From NCBI RefSeq assembly GCF_030019515.1, contig NZ_JASEEQ010000001.1:248001-312000 (forward strand): a stretch of DNA of 64,000 bases. The letters run 5' to 3'. The notes beneath the pieces were generated by a model. It ran no database searches, was not told where the DNA came from, and saw only the letters and a program-made list of their open reading frames with translations. This stretch comes from Nocardioides sp. Lineage in GTDB: Bacteria; Actinomycetota; Actinomycetes; Propionibacteriales; Nocardioidaceae. The position numbers and the translations under genes are program-made. Numbering within the stretch: the first letter of the stretch is position 1; the number at the start of each line of letters is the position of its first letter. Positions 24,765 to 33,993 of the stretch are shown here, piece after piece.

Positions 24765-25085
24765 ATGGGTGACGTCCTCGCATTCCCGGTCCCCCCGCAA
24801 CGCTCCCCCGTCCCCCGGCCCGAGCCGGAGCCGCTGTGGCGCGAGGCGGTGGGGCACGAGCTGCGCGAGGAGCGGCGTACGACGGGACGCACCCTGGCCG
24901 ACGTCGCCGGACGAGCCGGCGTGTCCACGCAGTACCTCTCCGAGGTCGAGCGCGGCCGCAAGGAGCCGAGCTCGGAGGTGCTCGGCGCCGTCGCCGGGGC
25001 CCTCGGCCTGCGTCTGGTCGACCTGACCTCGCGGGTCAGTCGGCGCCTGAGCCGGATCAGCGGCCCGGTCTGCCTGGCGGGCTAG
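24765..25085 (+). CDS. XRE-family regulator, ClgR-like
   Basis: 106 aa. A proline-rich N-terminus (residues 8-25) is followed by an HTH_3 domain (about 32-88): LREERRTTGRTLADVAGRAGVSTQYLSEVERGRKEPSSEVLGAVAGALGL in outline. The YLSEVERGxKExSSE signature is that of ClgR/PopR regulators, which activate clp genes in actinobacteria. Two clpP genes lie 0.9 kb downstream on the other strand, with a twin palindrome containing CGC-N5-GCG before them (27215-27239). It lacks the longer C-terminal tail of ClgR that is degraded by ClpP. A link to clpP is inferred. Confidence 0.78.
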   Translation: MGDVLAFPVPPQRSPVPRPEPEPLWREAVGHELREERRTTGRTLADVAGRAGVSTQYLSEVERGRKEPSSEVLGAVAGALGLRLVDLTSRVSRRLSRISGPVCLAG

Positions 25086-25110
25086 CGGGGACGCGCCAGC
25101 GGACCCGCTG

Positions 25111-25169
25111 ATGGTGGTCGAGCGAGCGGCGCGACTGAGCTGGCGAGGTCGCGACCCGCGTGTCGAGAC
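25111..25169. repeat. Intergenic palindromic repeat
   Basis: Starts ATGGTGGTCGAGCGAGC and ends GTGTCGAGAC, with GCGACT/AGGTCGC-type symmetry inside. It fills the gap between the convergent XRE and DinB-like genes. The GGTCGAG...TCGAGAC outline resembles the elements inside fadE31, fadE32 and the DUF35 gene. Confidence 0.5.
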
Positions 25170-25173
25170 GGGA

Positions 25174-25953
25174 TCAGTACCCGGGGAAGACCTTCCGCAG
25201 GTCGTCCAGCGTCACGTTCCCGGTGACCTGGACCTCCTCGGGCGTGTGCTCCGGCTTCAGGCGTCCGCTCAGCAGCCGGACCACGGCCTCCTGCGGGCCG
25301 TCGAAGGTCGCGGTGGGGTCCGCGAGCCCCGTCCTCAGGGCGACCTCGTCGGCGATCTCGATCGCACCGCCTCCCGGGATCGAGACCCGGGCCGGCTCGG
25401 CCAGCTCGTCGGCCCTGGCGGCGAAGCCGAGCAGGAACGAGACCGGCCCGGCGAGCAGCTCCAGGACGAGGGTCGCGGAGTCCGGGTTGACTCCCGCGGC
25501 CGGGTCGAGGCCCACCCGGACGTCCCAGGCGTGGGCGGAGACCTCGTTGAGGCGCATGCCGAGCGCGACGACCAGCGGCACCGGCTCGGGCAGGAATCCG
25601 AGGTCGACGATCAGGGACTCGCGCTGCTCCGGGGTGAGCGACTCGATCGTGTCCAGGTAGGCCTGGCCGTGGCGGACGAACCCCGCGGCCTGGTCGACGG
25701 GGCCGGCGGCGTCCCACCGCGCCCAGATCGACTCGTTGTCCTCGTCCGGCACCGACTCGCCCAACGCGCGGGCGATCGGCAGACGGCCGATCTCAGCGCC
25801 GCTGCCCAGGTGCGAGAGCACCTGCGCGATCGTCCACTCCGACGCGCCGCTGGGGCCCGCCAGCTGCTCGTCGGTGAGGTTCGGGAGCAGCGTCGTCAGT
25901 GAGTCGTGCTCGGCTCGGAGGGCGACGATGGTGCGGTCCGCGAGTTCGCTCAT
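25174..25953 (-). CDS. Maleylpyruvate isomerase N-terminal/DinB-type family protein
   Basis: 259 aa. The first 170 residues form a four-helix DinB/MDMPI domain (ADRTIVALRAEHDSLTTLLPNLTDEQLAGPSGASEWTIAQVLSHL in outline) with metal-ligand histidines in SHLG and SAHAWDVRVGL; the C-terminal half is a sterol-carrier-like MDMPI C domain with VTGNVTLDDLRKVFPGY. These proteins are usually mycothiol-dependent enzymes of unknown substrate. It is 15 bp upstream of neither clpP start but lies just downstream of the clpP pair on the same strand, so it may be co-transcribed. Confidence 0.8.
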   Translation of the reverse strand: MSELADRTIVALRAEHDSLTTLLPNLTDEQLAGPSGASEWTIAQVLSHLGSGAEIGRLPIARALGESVPDEDNESIWARWDAAGPVDQAAGFVRHGQAYLDTIESLTPEQRESLIVDLGFLPEPVPLVVALGMRLNEVSAHAWDVRVGLDPAAGVNPDSATLVLELLAGPVSFLLGFAARADELAEPARVSIPGGGAIEIADEVALRTGLADPTATFDGPQEAVVRLLSGRLKPEHTPEEVQVTGNVTLDDLRKVFPGY

Positions 25954-25968
25954 GCCTGCGCCAACCGC

Positions 25969-26580
25969 TCAGGCGACGACTTTCTTCCGGCTGTCCAGGA
26001 CGGCGTCGGCCAGCCCGTACGCCACGGCCTGCTCCGCGGAGAGGACCAGGTCCCGGTCGGTGTCCTCGCGCACCTGCGCCACCGAGCGCCCGGTGTGCTC
26101 GGCGAGGATCTCCTCCATCGCGGCGCGCAACCGCACGATCTCCTTGGCCTGCAGCGCGAGGTCCGGCAGCGTGCCCTGCGCACCGCCGGAGGGCTGGTGC
26201 AGCACCACCCGTGCCCGGGGCAGCACGGTCCGGCTCCCGCGCTCGCCGCCGGCGAGGAGCACCGCCGCCGAGGAGGCGGCCTGGCCGACGCACGTCGTAC
26301 CGACCGCCGGCCGGATGAACTGCATGGTGTCGTAGATCGCGAGCATCGCGGTCACCGAGCCGCCGGGTGAGTTGAGGTACAGGCTGACCGGCTGGTCGGG
26401 CGCCTCGGACTCCAGGTGCAGGAGCTGCGCGATGACCACGTTCGCCACCCCGTCGTCGATCTCGGTGCCGACGTACACGATCCGGTCGGTCAGCAACCGG
26501 CTGTAGATGTCCACAACCCGCTCGCCACGCACGGTCCGCTCGACCACGCTGGGGATGGTGTAGCTGCTCACCGCGCTCAC
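25969..26580 (-). CDS. clpP: ATP-dependent Clp protease proteolytic subunit, second of pair
   Basis: 203 aa with the catalytic triad S103 (GQAASSAAV), H128 (VLHQPSGG) and D177 (EDTDRD). [24 protein letters not shown] is the ClpP N-terminal block. It is the partner-type subunit (ClpP2-like, with the SGGAQG loop). The GTG at 26580 overlaps the stop of the first clpP (GTGA); GTG 26571 is in frame too. As no tig or clpX lies nearby, this is perhaps an accessory ClpP pair like ClpP3P4 of streptomycetes rather than the housekeeping one. Confidence 0.9.
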   Translation of the reverse strand: MSAVSSYTIPSVVERTVRGERVVDIYSRLLTDRIVYVGTEIDDGVANVVIAQLLHLESEAPDQPVSLYLNSPGGSVTAMLAIYDTMQFIRPAVGTTCVGQAASSAAVLLAGGERGSRTVLPRARVVLHQPSGGAQGTLPDLALQAKEIVRLRAAMEEILAEHTGRSVAQVREDTDRDLVLSAEQAVAYGLADAVLDSRKKVVA

Positions 26581-27179
26581 CTCGGCCCGAACGACGGGGC
26601 CGGGCGCGCGGGCGTCACCGCGGACACGTCGGTCAGGACCCGGTCCACGAAGCCGTAGTCGCGGGCCTGCTCGGCGGTGAACCACCGATCCCGCAGCGAG
26701 TCCCGCTCGATCACCTCGACCGGCTGGCTCGTGTGCTCGGCGATCAGGCCGATCATCACGTTCTTGGTGTGCTCGAGGTTCTCGGCCTGGATCTCGATGT
26801 CGATCGCGGTGCCGCCGATGCCGGCCGAGCCCTGGTGCATCAGCACCCGCGAGTGCGGCAGCGCGTACCGCTTGCCGGGGGTGCCGGCCGAGAGCAGGAA
26901 CTGGCCCATGCTGGCGGCCAGCCCCATCGCCAGGGTGCTGACGTCGTTGGGGATCAGCCGCATCGTGTCGTAGATGGCCAGGCCGGCGCTCACCGAGCCG
27001 CCCGGCGAGTTGATGTAGAGCGCGATGTCGCGCTTCGGGTCCTCCGCCGAGAGGAGGAGCAGCTCGGCGCAGAGCTTGTTGGCGATGTCGTCGTCGACCT
27101 GCTGGCCGAGCACGATGATGCGCTGGTGCAGCAGGCGGTCGGCCGCGGACGGGCCGGCGAGGGAGGGCGTCTGGGTCAT
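26577..27179 (-). CDS. clpP: ATP-dependent Clp protease proteolytic subunit, first of pair
   Basis: 200 aa with catalytic S90 (GLAASMGQ), H115 (LMHQGSAG) and D164 (RDRW). The [21 protein letters not shown] block is of the ClpP1 type. It probably forms mixed 14-mers with the overlapping downstream subunit and degrades proteins delivered by ClpC or ClpX in the cytosol. The 103-bp promoter region, divergent from map, holds a twin GCGGATCCGC palindrome 36-60 bp upstream. Confidence 0.92.
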   Translation of the reverse strand: MTQTPSLAGPSAADRLLHQRIIVLGQQVDDDIANKLCAELLLLSAEDPKRDIALYINSPGGSVSAGLAIYDTMRLIPNDVSTLAMGLAASMGQFLLSAGTPGKRYALPHSRVLMHQGSAGIGGTAIDIEIQAENLEHTKNVMIGLIAEHTSQPVEVIERDSLRDRWFTAEQARDYGFVDRVLTDVSAVTPARPAPSFGPR

Positions 27180-27214
27180 GGCCCGAGCCTGCGGCGTACG
27201 GCGTCGCGATCCCA

Positions 27215-27239
27215 GCGGATCCGCTGTCGGCGGATCCGC
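27215..27239. promoter_or_regulatory. Twin GCGGATCCGC palindrome before clpP/map
   Basis: GCGGATCCGC occurs at 27215-27224 and 27230-27239 with TGTCG between, so centres are 15 bp apart and the whole forms a larger dyad. The central CGC-N5-GCG matches the core of known ClgR sites, though flanks differ. It lies between the divergent clpP and map starts. Confidence 0.55.
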
Positions 27240-27282
27240 CCTCAGCAGAGGAGCCACCCGTCCGCTGGATAGGGTCGCCCCC

Positions 27283-28050
27283 ATGATCGAGCTCCGCACG
27301 CCCGCCCAGATCGAGCAGATGCGCCCGGCCGGCCGGTTCGTCGCCGACGTCATCACCGCGCTCGCCGAGCGCGCCGCCGTCGGCGTCAACCTGCTGGAGC
27401 TGGACGCGCTGGCGCACCAGATGATCCGCGACCGCGGCGCCGAGTCCTGCTACATCGACTACCACCCGTCCTTCGGCGCCTCGCCGTTCGGGAAGGTGCT
27501 GTGCACCTCGGTCAACGACGCGGTCCTGCACGGCCTGCCGCACGACTACCGGCTCGCCGACGGCGACCTGCTCAGCGTCGACTTCGCGGCGAGCGTCGAC
27601 GGCTGGGTGGCCGACTCCGCCCTCAGCCTGGTCGTCGGCACGCCGCGCCCGGAGGACCTCGAGCTGATCGAGGTGGCCTCGCGAGCGCTGGACGCCGGCA
27701 TCGAGGCCGCGCGACCGGGCAACCGGCTCGGCGACGTCTCCGCGGCGATCGGCGACGTCGCGCGTGCGGCGGGGCTGGGGATCAACCTCCAGTTCGGCGG
27801 GCACGGGGTCGGCCGGACGATGCACGGCGAGCCGCACGTCTCCAACGACGGCCGTCCCGGGCGCGGGCTGAAGCTGCGCCCGGGCCTGGTGATCGCGATC
27901 GAGCCGTGGTTCCTGCACACCACCGACGAGATCTACACCGACGACGACGGCTGGACCCTGCGCAGCAAGGACGGGTCCCGGGGCGCGCACATGGAGCACA
28001 CGGTGGCGATCACCGCGGACGGCCCCGTCGTGCTCACCGCACGCGGCTGA
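27283..28050 (+). CDS. map: Type I methionine aminopeptidase
   Basis: 255 aa. H83 (VLHGLP), metal ligands D100 (LSVDF) and D111 (VADS), the [10 protein letters not shown] block, IAIEPW and MEHTVAI supply the five-ligand dinuclear metal site. It removes N-terminal methionine from nascent proteins. No N-terminal zinc-finger extension. It is likely a second map copy, since the essential one usually sits with secY/adk. Divergent from clpP, and 12 bp from the convergent cyp125. Confidence 0.92.
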   Translation: MIELRTPAQIEQMRPAGRFVADVITALAERAAVGVNLLELDALAHQMIRDRGAESCYIDYHPSFGASPFGKVLCTSVNDAVLHGLPHDYRLADGDLLSVDFAASVDGWVADSALSLVVGTPRPEDLELIEVASRALDAGIEAARPGNRLGDVSAAIGDVARAAGLGINLQFGGHGVGRTMHGEPHVSNDGRPGRGLKLRPGLVIAIEPWFLHTTDEIYTDDDGWTLRSKDGSRGAHMEHTVAITADGPVVLTARG

Positions 28051-28062
28051 GCGGCGCCCCGG

Positions 28063-29304
28063 TCAGGCGTACCGGACCTGCAGGTCCTTGATCCCGTTGA
28101 CCCAGGAGTGCCGCAGCCGCTTCGGCTCGGCGAGCTTGGTGATGTCCGGCGCGTAGTCGGCGATCGCGTTGAAGATCGCCCGCATCTCCTGGCGGGCCAG
28201 GTTGTGGCCGAGGCAGTAGTGGGCACCGTGTCCACCGAAGCCCAGCTGCGGGTTGGGGTCACGCAGGATGTTGAACGTGTACGGGTCCTCGAACACGTCC
28301 TCGTCGAAGTTCGCGCTGGCATAGAACAGCGCGGCGCGCTGGCCCTTCTTGAACTGCACGCCCCCCAGCTCGACGTCGTTGAGCGCGGTGCGCTGGAAGA
28401 CGCTGACCGGGGTGGCCCAGCGAACGATCTCGTCGACCATCGTCGCCGGCCGGTCGTTCTTCCAGATCTCCCACTGCTCGGGGTTGTCGAAGAACGCGTT
28501 CATGCCGTGGGTGATCGCGTTGCGGGTGGTCTCGTTGCCGGCGACCGCCAGGAGGATCACGAAGTAGCCGAACTCGTCGTCGGTCAGGCCACGCTCGCCC
28601 TTGTGCGCGTTGATCAGCTTGGTGATCAGGTCGTCGCGGGGGTTGGCCTGCCGGTCGGCGGCCAGCATCATCGAGTAGCCGAGGATCTCGGCCGCGGCGA
28701 CGTCGTTCTCGCCGGCGAAGTCCGGGTCCTCGCCGGCGAGCATCTGGTTGGACCACTCGAAGAGCTTGTGCCGGTCCTCCTGCGGGACACCGATCAGGTC
28801 GGCGATCGCCTGCAGCGGGAGCTCCGCGGCGACCTCCTCGACGAAGTTGCCGGTGCCGCGGGCGACGGCCTCCTTCATGATCGCCGTGGCCCGCTGCACC
28901 ATGGTGTCCTCGAGCTCGGCGATCGAGCGCGGGGTGAAGCCGCGCGAGACGATCCCGCGGGTCGCAGTGTGCTCGGGCGGGTCCTGGTTGATCAGGATCA
29001 CCCGCTGGAGCTCGACCTGCTCGCGCGCCATCTCGCCGGGGAACCGGATGATCGCGCCGTTCTCGTACGTCGACCAGTTCTTGCTGTCCTTGGAGATCGC
29101 CGCGACGTCCTCGTGGCGGGTGACCGCGTAGTAGCCGGTGCCGGCCTCCGCGGCGAAGCCGCTGCGCGGCTCCCACGGCTGCTCGATCCAGGTGATCGGA
29201 GCCTTCTGCCGGGCGGCCCGGAACTGCTCGTGCGGGATCGCCTCCTGGATCAGGTCCGGGTCGGTGAAGTCGAAACCCTCGGGGAGGACGTCGGATGCGG
29301 TCAC
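28063..29304 (-). CDS. cyp125: Steroid C26-monooxygenase CYP125
   Basis: 413 aa cytochrome P450. LPEGFDFTDPDLIQE at the N-terminus, YENGAIIRFPGEMAREQVELQR, the I-helix AVAGNETTRNAITHGM, DEIVRWATPVSVFQRTA (E-R pair) and the heme loop FGFGGHGAHYCLGHNLAR all follow mycobacterial CYP125A1. CYP125 oxidises the terminal sterol side-chain carbon to start its breakdown, with a ferredoxin/reductase. The GTG at 29304 has a GGAGCT site; homologues have about 20 more residues. It is divergent from fadA5 across two KstR-like boxes, as in Rv3545c/Rv3546. Confidence 0.93.
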   Translation of the reverse strand: MTASDVLPEGFDFTDPDLIQEAIPHEQFRAARQKAPITWIEQPWEPRSGFAAEAGTGYYAVTRHEDVAAISKDSKNWSTYENGAIIRFPGEMAREQVELQRVILINQDPPEHTATRGIVSRGFTPRSIAELEDTMVQRATAIMKEAVARGTGNFVEEVAAELPLQAIADLIGVPQEDRHKLFEWSNQMLAGEDPDFAGENDVAAAEILGYSMMLAADRQANPRDDLITKLINAHKGERGLTDDEFGYFVILLAVAGNETTRNAITHGMNAFFDNPEQWEIWKNDRPATMVDEIVRWATPVSVFQRTALNDVELGGVQFKKGQRAALFYASANFDEDVFEDPYTFNILRDPNPQLGFGGHGAHYCLGHNLARQEMRAIFNAIADYAPDITKLAEPKRLRHSWVNGIKDLQVRYA

Positions 29305-29327
29305 TGGAGCTCCCTCAGCTGGCTGGC

Positions 29328-29341
29328 TGGAACACGTTCTA
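29328..29341. promoter_or_regulatory. KstR-like box on the cyp125 side
   Basis: TGGAACACGTTCTA, 24 bp before the cyp125 start. It is one of two boxes in the 110-bp divergent promoter. Confidence 0.78.
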
Positions 29342-29390
29342 GTGACAGAGACTACATACCGGAAGTACGCAGGGGAAGGTTGTCCAGGAT

Positions 29391-29404
29391 AAGAACGTGT
29401 TCTA
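29391..29404. promoter_or_regulatory. KstR-like box on the fadA5 side
   Basis: AAGAACGTGTTCTA, 10 bp before the fadA5 ATG; identical to the box at 10695. Its centre is 63 bp from that of the cyp125-side box. Confidence 0.82.
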
Positions 29405-29405
29405 G

Positions 29406-30578
<1,173 letters not shown>

Positions 30579-30602
30579 GGGGTCGGGCGGCTTTGCGGCT
30601 TG

Positions 30603-30634
30603 GCCAGTTTCATCGGCCGGCCGATGAAACTGGC
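30603..30634. terminator. 32-bp perfect palindrome between convergent genes
   Basis: The arm GCCAGTTTCATCGGCC (30603-30618) is followed at once by its exact reverse complement. It ends 2 bp before the stop codon of the convergent SDR gene and 24 bp after the fadA5 stop. Best read as a bidirectional terminator or 3'-end repeat. Confidence 0.65.
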
Positions 30635-30636
30635 GC

Positions 30637-31515
30637 CTACGCCCCGTACACCGGCTCGGGGGCAGGCGCGGCGGCGAGCAGGTCACGCAACGCGGGACCG
30701 ACCTCGGCCGCCTCCCACCTGCGGCCGAGGTCGTTCGACGGGCCGTGCGCCCAGCCGGTCTCGACGGTGATCGTCGAGCCGTCGATCTCGATCACCCGAC
30801 CGGTGACGTCGCCGGCCTCCGCCGAGGCGAGCCACGCGACGATCGGGGAGTTGTCCTCGGGCAGCGCCATGTCCGAGGTGTCGAACGCGCCCTCGGTCAT
30901 CCGGGTCCGCGCGACCGGGGCGATCGCGTTCACGGTGACGCCGTAGCGGCCCAGCTCCTGGGCGGCGACCAGCGTCAGGCCGGCGATGCCGGCCTTCGCC
31001 GCGGAGTACGTCGCCTGGCCGACCGAGCCCTGGAGGCCGGCGCCCGAGGAGGTGTTGACGACCCGGGCGGCGCGCTCACGGCCGGCCTTGGCCTCGGCGC
31101 GCCAGTAGGCACCCGCGTGCCGCAGCGGCGCGAAGTGGCCCTTGAGGTGGACCCGGATCACGGCGTCCCACTCCTCCTCGGCGGTGGTCACCAGCATCCG
31201 GTCGCGCACGAAGCCGGCGTTGTTCACGAGGATGTCCAGGCCGCCGAAGGTCTCGATCGCCTGGCGAACCATCGCCTCGGCCTGGGCGAAGTCGGCGACG
31301 TCGGCGGTGTTGACCACCGCCCGGCCACCGAGGGCCTCGATCTCGGCGACGACCGACTCGGCCGGCGTCTCCCCCGTGCCCTCGCCGGCGAGCGAGACGC
31401 CGTAGTCGTTGACGACGACGGCCGCACCGTGCCGCGCGAGCTCGAGCGCGTGGGCGCGGCCGATACCGCGGCCCGCACCGGTGACGATCGCGACGCGACC
31501 CTCGAGGAGTGTCAT
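30637..31515 (-). CDS. Short-chain dehydrogenase (Rv3548c-type)
   Basis: 292 aa classical SDR: VTGAGRGIGRAHALELARHG for NAD(P) binding, NNAG, and the catalytic S-Y-x3-K in NTSSGAGLQG and YSAAKAG. The VVVNDYGVSLAGEG stretch is typical of the 17-beta-hydroxysteroid dehydrogenase 4-like subgroup. A C-terminal tail of about 35 residues follows. It corresponds by order to Rv3548c in the KstR2 regulon. Probably oxidises a hydroxyacyl-CoA of ring C/D breakdown; substrate not established. The ATG overlaps the stop of the next gene upstream. Confidence 0.84.
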   Translation of the reverse strand: MTLLEGRVAIVTGAGRGIGRAHALELARHGAAVVVNDYGVSLAGEGTGETPAESVVAEIEALGGRAVVNTADVADFAQAEAMVRQAIETFGGLDILVNNAGFVRDRMLVTTAEEEWDAVIRVHLKGHFAPLRHAGAYWRAEAKAGRERAARVVNTSSGAGLQGSVGQATYSAAKAGIAGLTLVAAQELGRYGVTVNAIAPVARTRMTEGAFDTSDMALPEDNSPIVAWLASAEAGDVTGRVIEIDGSTITVETGWAHGPSNDLGRRWEAAEVGPALRDLLAAAPAPEPVYGA

Positions 31516-32273
31516 GGCAGTCCCTTCTGGACGATCAGGAAGGCGGGCGGCTCCCCCCCGCCGTGACAGGCGACGGTCGCGCCCGAGACGTACGACGCCA
31601 GGTCGCTCGCCAGGAAGGCGGCGACGTTGCCGACCTCCTCGGGCCGGGCCATCCGGCCGAGCGGGATGGTCTGCTCGATCGCCGCGACTGAGGCGTCGTC
31701 GCCGTAGTGGTCGTCGGTCTGCTCGGTCCGGCACAGCCCGACGTCGATCGCGTTGACGCGCACCCGGGGCGCCCACTCCATGGCGAGCGACGCGGTGAGC
31801 GAGTCGAGCCCGGCCTTGGCCGCGCCGTACGCCGCGATGGTCGGCGCCGGGCGGTTGGCGGAGACCGAGGAGATGTTCACGATCACGCCGCCGGCCTCCT
31901 GCTGCTGCATGACCGCGTTCGCGGCCTGGGCGCAGATCAGCGGGGCGAGCAGGTTGAGGCCGACGATCGCCTCATGGAGCCGCGGCGAGGCGGTCGCGGC
32001 GTCGCTCGCCGGCGCTCCCCCGGCGTTGTTGACCAGGATGTCGAGCCCCCCGAAGGACGACACGACCGAGGCCACCATCGCCTGCACGGCGTCGGGCTCC
32101 CGGACGTCGCACACCCGGTGCGTCGTCCCCGGGGCGGGCTCGACCTCCGAGCGCGAGCAGGTGACCACCGACGCACCGGCGGCCAGGAGCGACCTGGTGA
32201 TGCCGAGGCCGATCCCCCGCGTCCCGCCCGTGACGAGCGCGACGCGTCCGGAGAGGTCCACCGTCAACGTCAT
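31512..32273 (-). CDS. Short-chain dehydrogenase (Rv3549c-type)
   Basis: 253 aa SDR: VTGGTRGIGLGITRSLLAAGAS, NNAGGAP, NISSVSANRP and YGAAKAGLDSLT. It corresponds by position to Rv3549c and is the first gene behind the KstR2-like box, 12 bp from its ATG. The two SDRs form a minus-strand pair divergent from echA20-ipdABC. A role in HIP breakdown is inferred from order and operator. Confidence 0.84.
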   Translation of the reverse strand: MTLTVDLSGRVALVTGGTRGIGLGITRSLLAAGASVVTCSRSEVEPAPGTTHRVCDVREPDAVQAMVASVVSSFGGLDILVNNAGGAPASDAATASPRLHEAIVGLNLLAPLICAQAANAVMQQQEAGGVIVNISSVSANRPAPTIAAYGAAKAGLDSLTASLAMEWAPRVRVNAIDVGLCRTEQTDDHYGDDASVAAIEQTIPLGRMARPEEVGNVAAFLASDLASYVSGATVACHGGGEPPAFLIVQKGLP

Positions 32274-32284
32274 GCTGCTACCCT

Positions 32285-32302
32285 ACCAAGCACTTGCTTG
32301 GT
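32285..32302. promoter_or_regulatory. KstR2-like operator
   Basis: ACCAAGCACTTGCTTGGT, an 18-bp near-palindrome fitting the KstR2 pattern ANCAAGN2CTTGNT. It lies between the divergent SDR start (32273) and echA20 start (32333). TTTCGACAGGCTC right after it resembles an interspersed repeat. Confidence 0.9.
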
Positions 32303-32332
32303 TTCGACAGGCTCCGCCGACGTGAGGACGCC

Positions 32333-33115
32333 ATGCCCATCACCTCCGAACTGCGCCCGGACGGGATCCGGGTGGTGACGATGGACCACCCTCCGGTCAA
32401 CGCGCTGACCGTGCAGGGCTGGTACGACGTCGCCGCCGCGCTCGACGAGGCCGGCCGCGATCACGACACGAAGGTCGTCGTGCTGCGCGCCGAGGGGCGC
32501 GGCTTCAACGCCGGGGTCGACATCTTGGAGATGCAGAACACCGCCGGGTTCGACGCGCTGATCGGCGCGAACAAGGGGTGCTTCGCGGCGTTCAAGGCGG
32601 TCTACGAGTGCGCGGTGCCGGTCGTCGCCGCGGTCAACGGCTTCTGCCTCGGCGGCGGCGTCGGCCTGGTCGGCAACGCCGACTGCGTGGTCGCCAGCGA
32701 CGACGCCTACTTCGGGGTGCCCGAGGTCAAGCAGGGCGCGCTCGGCGCCGCCACCCACATGGCGCGCCTGGTGCCGCAGCACCTGATGAGAACCCTCTAC
32801 TTCACCGCGCGAACCATCAGGGCCGCCGACCTGGTGCAGTTCGGGAGCGTGCTCGAGGTGGTCCCCCGCGACCGACTCGACGACGCCGCGCTGCAGGTCG
32901 CCGGCGAGATCGCCGCGCACGACACCCGGGTGATCCGGGCCGCCAAGGAGTGCCTCAACGGGATCGACCCGATCGACGTGAACAAGAGCTACCGGTTCGA
33001 GCAGGGCTTCACGATGGAGCTCAACCTCGCCGGCGTGAGTGACGAGCTGCGCGACACGTTTGTGGATCGGCATCGCGAGGGCACGGACCAGGCAGCCAAG
33101 AAGGGCTCGGAGTGA
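32333..33115 (+). CDS. echA20: Ring D hydrolase EchA20
   Basis: 260 aa crotonase-fold protein. FNAGVDILEMQN and NGFCLGGGVGLVGNADCVVAS form the oxyanion hole; GVPEVKQGALGAATHMARLVP follows. EchA20 hydrolyses ring D of the indene-type HIEC-CoA to give COCHEA-CoA. ATG 32333 has a GTGAGGAC site. Its stop overlaps the ipdA GTG (GTGA). First gene of the plus-strand KstR2 transcript. Confidence 0.92.
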   Translation: MPITSELRPDGIRVVTMDHPPVNALTVQGWYDVAAALDEAGRDHDTKVVVLRAEGRGFNAGVDILEMQNTAGFDALIGANKGCFAAFKAVYECAVPVVAAVNGFCLGGGVGLVGNADCVVASDDAYFGVPEVKQGALGAATHMARLVPQHLMRTLYFTARTIRAADLVQFGSVLEVVPRDRLDDAALQVAGEIAAHDTRVIRAAKECLNGIDPIDVNKSYRFEQGFTMELNLAGVSDELRDTFVDRHREGTDQAAKKGSE

Positions 33116-33993
33116 CCAAGGGACCACGCGACAAGCAGATGTCGCTCGACGAGGTCGTCGGCGAGCTGCAGGACGGCATGACCATCGGCATCGGGGGCTG
33201 GGGCTCGCGCCGCAAGCCGATGGCGCTGGTGCGCGCCATCCTCCGCAGCGACCTGAAGGACCTGACGATCGTCAGCTGGGGCGGTGCCGACGTGGGTCTC
33301 CTCGCCCGGGCCGGGAGGATCCGCAAGCTGGTCTTCGCGTTCGTGTCGCTCGACTCCGTGCCGCTGGAGCCGAACTTCCAGCGGGCTCGCCAGGAGGGCG
33401 CGATCCCCGAGGTCGTCGAGCTCGACGAGGGCATGTTCCAGGCCGGGCTCCGGGCCGCCGCCGAGCGGCTGCCGTTCCTGCCGATGCGTGCGGGGCTCGG
33501 CACCGACGTGCTGGTCAACCAGCCGTGGATCAGGACCGTCACGAGTCCCTATGCGGACGGCGAGGAGCTGGTCGCCGTACCCGCGCTGAGGCTCGACGTC
33601 GCCCTGGTGCACCTCAACCGGTCCGACCGGCACGGCAACGCGACCTACCTCGGCCCGGACCCGTACTTCGACGACCTGTTCGCGATGGCCGCCGACCGCA
33701 CCTTCGTCTCCTGCGAGCAGGTGGTCGACACCGCCGGGCTCACCGTCGACACCCCCGTCCAGCGGCTGCTGCTCAGCCGGATGCTGGTCAGCGGCGTGGT
33801 CGAGACGCCCCATGGCGCCCACTTCACGACCTGCACACCCGACTACGAGCGCGACGAGAGGTTCCAGCGGGCGTACGCCGCGGCGGCGTCCGGCAGCGAC
33901 GAGGACTGGGCGGCGTTCGAGTCCCGGTTCCTCGCCGGCGACGAGGCGAGCTACCAGGCCGCGGTCCGCTCCTTCGGGGAGGAGCAGGCATGA
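33112..33993 (+). CDS. ipdA: COCHEA-CoA hydrolase subunit alpha, IpdA
   Basis: 293 aa of the class I CoA-transferase fold. DGMTIGIGGWGSRRKPMALVRAI at the N-terminus, GTDVLVNQPWI, HLNRSDRHGNATYLGPDP and CEQVVDTAGL match IpdA. IpdAB opens ring C of COCHEA-CoA by a retro-Claisen hydrolysis although the fold is that of a CoA transferase. GTG start; the ATGA overlap with ipdB suits equal expression of the two subunits. Confidence 0.93.
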   Translation: MTKGPRDKQMSLDEVVGELQDGMTIGIGGWGSRRKPMALVRAILRSDLKDLTIVSWGGADVGLLARAGRIRKLVFAFVSLDSVPLEPNFQRARQEGAIPEVVELDEGMFQAGLRAAAERLPFLPMRAGLGTDVLVNQPWIRTVTSPYADGEELVAVPALRLDVALVHLNRSDRHGNATYLGPDPYFDDLFAMAADRTFVSCEQVVDTAGLTVDTPVQRLLLSRMLVSGVVETPHGAHFTTCTPDYERDERFQRAYAAAASGSDEDWAAFESRFLAGDEASYQAAVRSFGEEQA

